From Betaproteobacteria bacterium SCN2 (GTDB taxonomy: Bacteria > Pseudomonadota > Gammaproteobacteria > Burkholderiales > Thiobacillaceae): a stretch of 64,000 bases of DNA. Location of the stretch: assembly GCA_008923285.1 (NCBI GenBank), contig WBSG01000004.1:1-64000 (forward strand), in the 5' to 3' direction. The position numbers were made by a program, and so were the translations under genes. Under the pieces are notes generated by a model that was not told where the DNA came from, searched no databases, and saw only the letters and a list, made by a program, of their open reading frames with translations. Positions 59,945 to 64,000 of the stretch are shown one piece after another (within the stretch, counting starts at the first letter, position 1; each line of letters starts with the position of its first letter).

Positions 59945-60748
59945 ATGAATGAACCACTGAAGCCCGTCACCCTCTCCACCCTCAAGGCCATGCGCGAGCG
60001 CGGCGAGAAGATCGCCGTGCTCACCGCCTACGACGCCAGCTTCGCGCGCCTGATGGACGAAGCCGGCGTCGACATCGTGCTGGTCGGCGACTCGCTCGGC
60101 ATGGTGGTGCAGGGCCATGCTTCCACCCTGCCGGTGAAACTGTCGGAGATGTGCTACCACACCCGTTGTGTCGCGCGCGGCGTGAAGCGCGCCTTCATCG
60201 TCGCCGACCTGCCCTTCGCCAGCTACCAGCAAAGCCCGCAGCAGGCCTACGCCTCCGCCGCCCGCCTCATGGCCGCCGGCGCGCACATGGTCAAGCTCGA
60301 AGGCGGCGCGGTGATGGTGGAAACGGTGCGCTTCCTCGCCGGCCGCGGCATCCCGGTGTGCGCGCACCTGGGCTTGCTGCCGCAATCGGTCAACCAGCTG
60401 GGCGGCTACAAGGTACAGGGTCGCGAAGAGGCCGATGCAAAACAATTGCTCGCTGATGCGCTTGCCATGCAGCAGGCCGGCGCGGGCCTGCTGCTGATGG
60501 AGGCAGTGCCGGCGGGGCTGGCGGCAAAAGTGACTTCCTCGCTGTCCATCCCCACCATCGGCATCGGCGCCGGCCCCGACTGCTCGGCCCAGGTGCTGGT
60601 GATGTACGACATGCTGGGCCTGTACCCGCGCGCGCCCAAGTTCTCCAGGAACTTCATGGAAGACGCAGGCAGCGTTCCCGCCGCCTTCGCCGCTTACGTG
60701 CTGGCAGTGAAGACCGGCGCATTTCCCGGCGCCGAGCACAGCTTCTGA
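59945..60748 (+). CDS. panB: 3-Methyl-2-oxobutanoate hydroxymethyltransferase
   Basis: A 267-residue enzyme that makes ketopantoate in coenzyme A synthesis. Motifs are [31 protein letters not shown] (metal ligand Asp), and [12 protein letters not shown]. The catalytic Glu is in LLMEAVPA, and [17 protein letters not shown] follows. No clear ribosome binding site is seen because a repeat abuts the start. The panC start overlaps the stop. Confidence 0.96.
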   Translation: MNEPLKPVTLSTLKAMRERGEKIAVLTAYDASFARLMDEAGVDIVLVGDSLGMVVQGHASTLPVKLSEMCYHTRCVARGVKRAFIVADLPFASYQQSPQQAYASAARLMAAGAHMVKLEGGAVMVETVRFLAGRGIPVCAHLGLLPQSVNQLGGYKVQGREEADAKQLLADALAMQQAGAGLLLMEAVPAGLAAKVTSSLSIPTIGIGAGPDCSAQVLVMYDMLGLYPRAPKFSRNFMEDAGSVPAAFAAYVLAVKTGAFPGAEHSF

Positions 60749-61581
60749 TGCAAATCCTGCGCAGCAACGCGGAACTCAGCCTGTGGAAGGCCGCCCACCC
60801 TGACTGCGCCTTCGTGCCGACCATGGGCAACCTGCACGAGGGCCACATCTCCCTGGTGCAGCAGGCACGCCTGTCCGGCCTGCCGGTGATCGCCAGCATC
60901 TTCGTGAATCCGCTGCAATTCGGCGCCGGCGAGGATTTCGAGCGCTACCCGCGCACTTTCGAGGCCGACTGCGGAAAGCTGCAGAGTGCCGGCTGCACCG
61001 CCGTGTTCGCGCCCGCACTCGAGGACATGTACCCGCAGCCGCAGAGCTATTTCGTCGAGCCGCCGGCACTGGCCAGCGAACTGTGCGGCGAGTTCCGCCC
61101 CGGCCATTTCCGCGGCATGCTCACCGTGGTGCTGAAGCTTTTCAACCTGGTCGAGCCGCGCGTGGCGCTGTTCGGCAAGAAGGACTACCAGCAGTTCGCG
61201 CTGATCCGCGGCATGGCCGCGCAGATGAACCTGCCTATCGACATCCGGGCGGGCGAGACCGTGCGCGCCGACGACGGCCTGGCGCTGTCCTCGCGCAACG
61301 GCTACCTGAGTGATGCCGAGCGCCGGGAAGCGCCGCGCCTGCACCAGCAATTGAAACAGATCGGCGAGGCCCTGGCCCTGGGCCGGCGCGATTTCGAGGA
61401 ACTGGAGGTGCAGGCGCTGGATGCGCTCTACCAGCACGGCTGGAAAGTGGACTACCTGAGCATCCGCCGCCCCGACCTGTCCCTGCCCGCCGAGGGGGAT
61501 GCGCAATTCGTGGTGCTGGGCGCGGCCTGGCTGGGCAAGACCCGGCTGATCGACAACGTCGAGACCGGCCCGGGTCTCTAA
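60748..61581 (+). CDS. panC: Pantothenate synthetase
   Basis: A 277-residue ATP-dependent ligase joining pantoate and beta-alanine. The adenylate-forming HxGH motif is TMGNLHEGHISLV. IFVNPLQFGAGEDFERYPRT, KLFNLVEPRVALFGKKDYQQ and SSRNGYLS (the KMSKS equivalent) are intact. It is translationally coupled to panB through a TGATG overlap. Confidence 0.97.
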   Translation: MQILRSNAELSLWKAAHPDCAFVPTMGNLHEGHISLVQQARLSGLPVIASIFVNPLQFGAGEDFERYPRTFEADCGKLQSAGCTAVFAPALEDMYPQPQSYFVEPPALASELCGEFRPGHFRGMLTVVLKLFNLVEPRVALFGKKDYQQFALIRGMAAQMNLPIDIRAGETVRADDGLALSSRNGYLSDAERREAPRLHQQLKQIGEALALGRRDFEELEVQALDALYQHGWKVDYLSIRRPDLSLPAEGDAQFVVLGAAWLGKTRLIDNVETGPGL

Positions 61582-61596
61582 ACATTCAAATTCCCT

Positions 61597-61602
61597 TATA
61601 AT
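61597..61602 (+). promoter_or_regulatory. Possible -10 element before panD
   Basis: TATAAT lies 31 bases before the panD start in the short AT-rich gap after panC. A matching -35 was not identified. It suggests that panD has its own promoter in addition to read-through from panBC. Confidence 0.4.
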
Positions 61603-61632
61603 TCAGCTTTATAGATTCATCGGGAGAGCCTT

Positions 61633-62013
61633 ATGACCCGAACCATGCTGAAATCCAAGCTTCACCGTGCGCACGTCACGCATTCCGAGCTGCATTACGA
61701 AGGCTCCTGCGCCATCGACGAGACGCTGCTCGAAGCCGCCGACATCCGCGAGTACGAGCAGATCCAGATCTACAACGTCAGCAATGGCGAGCGCTTCACC
61801 ACCTACGCCATCCGCGCCGAGCGCGATTCCGGCATCATTTCCGTGAACGGCGCCGCCGCGCACAAGGCCGAGCCGGGCGACATCGTCATCATCGCCACCT
61901 ACGCCCAGTACAGCGAGCTGGAACTGGCGCGCTACGTGCCCAACCTGGTGTACGTGAACCCGGAAAACCGCATCATCGGTTCGCGCAACCACATCCCCGT
62001 CCAGGCCGCCTGA
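61633..62013 (+). CDS. panD: Aspartate 1-decarboxylase proenzyme
   Basis: A 126-residue pyruvoyl enzyme making beta-alanine for pantothenate. Self-cleavage occurs between Gly24 and Ser25 in [28 protein letters not shown] and [20 protein letters not shown] are family blocks. Length is typical of PanD. GGGAGAG precedes the start. With panB and panC it gives a complete pantothenate branch in 2 kb. Confidence 0.97.
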   Translation: MTRTMLKSKLHRAHVTHSELHYEGSCAIDETLLEAADIREYEQIQIYNVSNGERFTTYAIRAERDSGIISVNGAAAHKAEPGDIVIIATYAQYSELELARYVPNLVYVNPENRIIGSRNHIPVQAA

Positions 62014-62096
62014 ATTTCCCGGCCCCGGCCGCCTCATGGCTTTGTCGATGTCCGCGGCGCAGGCAGAAAAACGGATGCCGGCTGGGCGAAGACCTT

Positions 62097-62798
62097 TCAG
62101 CGCACGCTTGAGGCATCCTGGCCGAAAAGCACTTTTTTTGCCTCATCGCCCATCACCGGCTGCGGGTTGATTTCGTCCGCCAGCGCGTAGGCTCGCAAGG
62201 TTGCCGGCCTTTGCCGGATGCGCTCGAACCATGCCGCGAGGCGGGGAAATTCTTCCAGTTGCTGGCGCTGTTTCTCATGCGGCACGATCCAGGGGTAGCA
62301 GGCCATGTCGGCGATGGAATAATCATGCCCGCAGATGAACTCGCGCCCGTCGCCAAGATGCCTGTTCAAAACCCCGTACAGCCTGGCGGTTTCCTTCACG
62401 TAACGCTCGATCGCATAAGGCACCGGCTCCGGCGCGTACTGCACGAAATGATGGTTCTGTCCGGCCATCGGCCCCAGTCCGCCGACCTGCCAGAACAGCC
62501 ATTGCAGCGCCTGGTTGCGGCCGCGCAGATCCTGGGGAATGAAACGATGGCTCTTGTCCGCCAGGTACAGCAGGATCGCGCCTGACTCGAAGACCGAAAC
62601 AGGCTCGCCGCCGTCTGCCGGCGCATCGTCGACGATGGCCGGGATGCGGTTGTTGGGTGAAATGCGCAGGAACTCCGGCCGGAACTGCTCACCCTTGCCG
62701 ATGTTGACCGGCACGACGCGGTATTCCAGGCCGGCCTCTTCCAGAAACATCGTGATCTTGTGGCCGTTGGGTGTGGTCCAGTAATGCAGATGGATCAT
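62097..62798 (-). CDS. Glutathione S-transferase family protein (YfcG/Nu-class-like)
   Basis: A 233-residue two-domain protein. The N-terminal thioredoxin fold starts HLHYWTTPNGHKITMFLEEA, with the Thr-x-Asn active-site pattern of Nu-class GSTs, followed by SPNNRIPAI and ESGAILLYLADK. A helical C-terminal domain contains DYSIADMACYPWI. YfcG-type enzymes act on organic disulfides using glutathione. It is convergent with panD. Confidence 0.93.
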   Translation of the reverse strand: MIHLHYWTTPNGHKITMFLEEAGLEYRVVPVNIGKGEQFRPEFLRISPNNRIPAIVDDAPADGGEPVSVFESGAILLYLADKSHRFIPQDLRGRNQALQWLFWQVGGLGPMAGQNHHFVQYAPEPVPYAIERYVKETARLYGVLNRHLGDGREFICGHDYSIADMACYPWIVPHEKQRQQLEEFPRLAAWFERIRQRPATLRAYALADEINPQPVMGDEAKKVLFGQDASSVR

Positions 62799-62831
62799 GA
62801 CGCGTTCTCCTGTCCGTGGGCGTTGCCGGCA

Positions 62832-63464
62832 TTATGCGCCCTGCTGCCGAAAGCTGCCGGTGCGCAGGTAGTGCAACACCTCGGCATGCACGTCGCGCGC
62901 CCACAGCATGCCGAAGTGACTGTGCGGCACGACCACATGCTGCGTCACCTCCGGCGTCCGCGTTTCCCCCACGCTCACCGTGCCATCGTGGGGCCGCGGC
63001 AGCCCGCCGGCCACCAGCGTCCCCAGGCCGATTCCGCGCGCACCGGCAATCAAGGCCAGCGGACGATTTGCCGGCCAGGCCGGCCGCTCGCCCAGCAGGG
63101 CCGCCAGGGTATGCGGGCCCAGCATCCGGCGGCCCAGGCGCCAACAGGCGAAAGCCTGTGCCGCATGGCTGGATGCGAGCGGCGTACCCAGCATCAGCAC
63201 CCGGCCGTTTTGCGGCAGCCCGTCCTGCGCGGCCAGATGGCACAGCAGAATGCCGCCCAGGCTGTGCCCGAGCAGATGCACCGGTCCATGCCCCAGCCCG
63301 CCGAGCAGCACGGCGAGCCTGCCGGCGCTGGGCGCCAGCGGACGCCGGGTGGGATAGCGGAAAAAGCGCACCTCGTAACCGGCACGCTTCAGCGACCGGG
63401 CCAGAGGCAGCAGTTCCAGGCCCTTCATCCACAGGCCGTGCACGAGGACGACGGTTTCCTTCAT
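62832..63464 (-). CDS. Alpha/beta hydrolase (lipase-like)
   Basis: A 210-residue hydrolase. It opens with VVLVHGLWMKGLELLPLARS (oxyanion-hole HGLW), the nucleophile elbow is LLGHSLGGIL, and candidate catalytic Asp and His are in PHDGTVSV and VPHSHFGML. It resembles short esterase/lipase-like or PGAP1-like hydrolases. ATG 63464 (MKETVV) follows GAGAGAA; ATG 63473 is a near alternative. Confidence 0.88.
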   Translation of the reverse strand: MKETVVLVHGLWMKGLELLPLARSLKRAGYEVRFFRYPTRRPLAPSAGRLAVLLGGLGHGPVHLLGHSLGGILLCHLAAQDGLPQNGRVLMLGTPLASSHAAQAFACWRLGRRMLGPHTLAALLGERPAWPANRPLALIAGARGIGLGTLVAGGLPRPHDGTVSVGETRTPEVTQHVVVPHSHFGMLWARDVHAEVLHYLRTGSFRQQGA

Positions 63465-63549
63465 TTCTCTCATTCGGTCACGCGGCTTTTTTCGACTAGG
63501 ACAAGCCAGGCGGCAGGCCATTTGTCATCTTCCCCGGCCTGCCCGGATA

Positions 63550-64000
63550 ATGGCCGGCATTGTTGCTGTTCATCGAGTGCATCGGGTGCTGGATATCTAT
63601 GTTTTGGACAAGTCGCGCATGGGGCCGCGCAGCGGCTACAAGCTGCGCCATCTGCTCGACCGCCTGACCCTCAGGGGCCAGCCGTGGACCCTGTGCGATG
63701 CGCGCGACATCGGCAGGCGGCAAGGCGCCAGGGCCTTTCTGCATGTCGACCTGAGCAATGACCCTCCCGAATTCTCGGCACTGACGCAGCATTACGACAG
63801 GGTGATCAACGGGCATGCTTCCAGCATCGACCGCCGGCTATACTCTGCCGCGCGCGTCTTGCAGGGCCAGGCATGTGACGCTCCGGTCATCGTCAAATCG
63901 ATATTCAACCACCGCGGCAGTTCAGAGCTCCGTCATGCCGAAAAGCACGATTTCTATCCCAGGCTGCGCCGCTCGGTGCTGAAAATTGTATATCCCGGGT
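63550..64000 (+). CDS. Truncated gene of unknown function at the right edge
   Basis: An open frame of at least 150 codons runs off the window. From ATG 63550 or, more likely, GTG 63586 (VLDIYVLDKSRMGPRSGYKL) it reads RHLLDRLTLRGQPWTLCDAR, INGHASSIDRRLYSA and PVIVKSIFNHRGSSELRHAE. The VIVKS...RGS segment is reminiscent of an ATP-grasp-like fold, but this is only a hint. The base composition is normal coding. The 3' end is not in view. Confidence 0.6.
   Translation, partial: MAGIVAVHRVHRVLDIYVLDKSRMGPRSGYKLRHLLDRLTLRGQPWTLCDARDIGRRQGARAFLHVDLSNDPPEFSALTQHYDRVINGHASSIDRRLYSAARVLQGQACDAPVIVKSIFNHRGSSELRHAEKHDFYPRLRRSVLKIVYPG

Overview
The window is about 65% G+C, gene-dense, and reads as chromosomal DNA of a betaproteobacterium. 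It most resembles the Rhodocyclales/Nitrosomonadales group, judging from a Pseudomonas-type NrdA, soxYZ, a high-potential iron-sulfur protein, c-type cytochromes, and the pcnB-folK-panBCD and hrpA neighbourhoods. The taxonomic call is inference. There is no phage, no CRISPR array and no complete insertion sequence. One tRNA (Arg, anticodon CCU) is present. Roughly 75 protein genes are called.

Layout. 1-5.7 kb: nrdA-nrdB behind two NrdR-like boxes and a DnaA box, then a hicAB toxin-antitoxin module with two small followers. 5.8-9.8 kb: a bifunctional penicillin-binding protein, an RlmN-family radical SAM enzyme and yaeQ. 9.9-13.9 kb: small unknown genes and a cluster of RNA-flavoured genes (two NYN nuclease-LOTUS proteins, a coiled-coil peptide, a receiver-like protein). 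13.9-19.7 kb: EamA transporter, gdhA, tex, a cysteine-cluster protein. 19.9-25.6 kb: DUF4126, psd, two cytochromes c, a globin, a GGDEF protein and small exported or membrane proteins. 25.6-30.5 kb: exported/stress-like proteins (Asp-Arg repeat lipoprotein, HiPIP, Spy-like chaperone) and three genes with sigma-54-type promoters. 30.6-40.7 kb: membrane proteins, soxYZ, UPF0149, pagL, an MFS transporter, a GlcG/HbpS-like protein and a zinc-sensing-type diguanylate cyclase. 40.8-50 kb: pirin/azoR/LysR, a YbaK-like deacylase, MscS, and a three-gene hybrid kinase/receiver/HD-GYP signalling operon. 50-57 kb: tRNA-Arg, peroxiredoxin, CDP-alcohol phosphatidyltransferase, hrpA, a CbiM-like membrane protein, a HAD phosphatase. 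57-64 kb: pcnB-folK-dNK-panB-panC, panD, a GST, an alpha/beta hydrolase and a truncated gene at the right edge.

The most interesting signals are regulatory. (1) Two unrelated genes at 27.0 and 28.9 kb share sigma-54 -24/-12 promoters (TGGCAC-N5-GTGC) preceded by two copies each of the palindrome GTCNCC-N4-GGNGAC, with the distal copy exactly 133 bp from the promoter in both. Two more sigma-54-like promoters precede a NYN-LOTUS gene and an SDR gene. (2) Two paralogous 85-residue winged-helix-like proteins 8.4 kb apart share a conserved leader that starts with a terminator-like hairpin in the 5' UTR. (3) The NYN-LOTUS cluster suggests an RNA-processing module. (4) Several families of palindromic intergenic repeats are scattered through the window, and repeat-like DNA appears to have entered hrpA in frame at two places.
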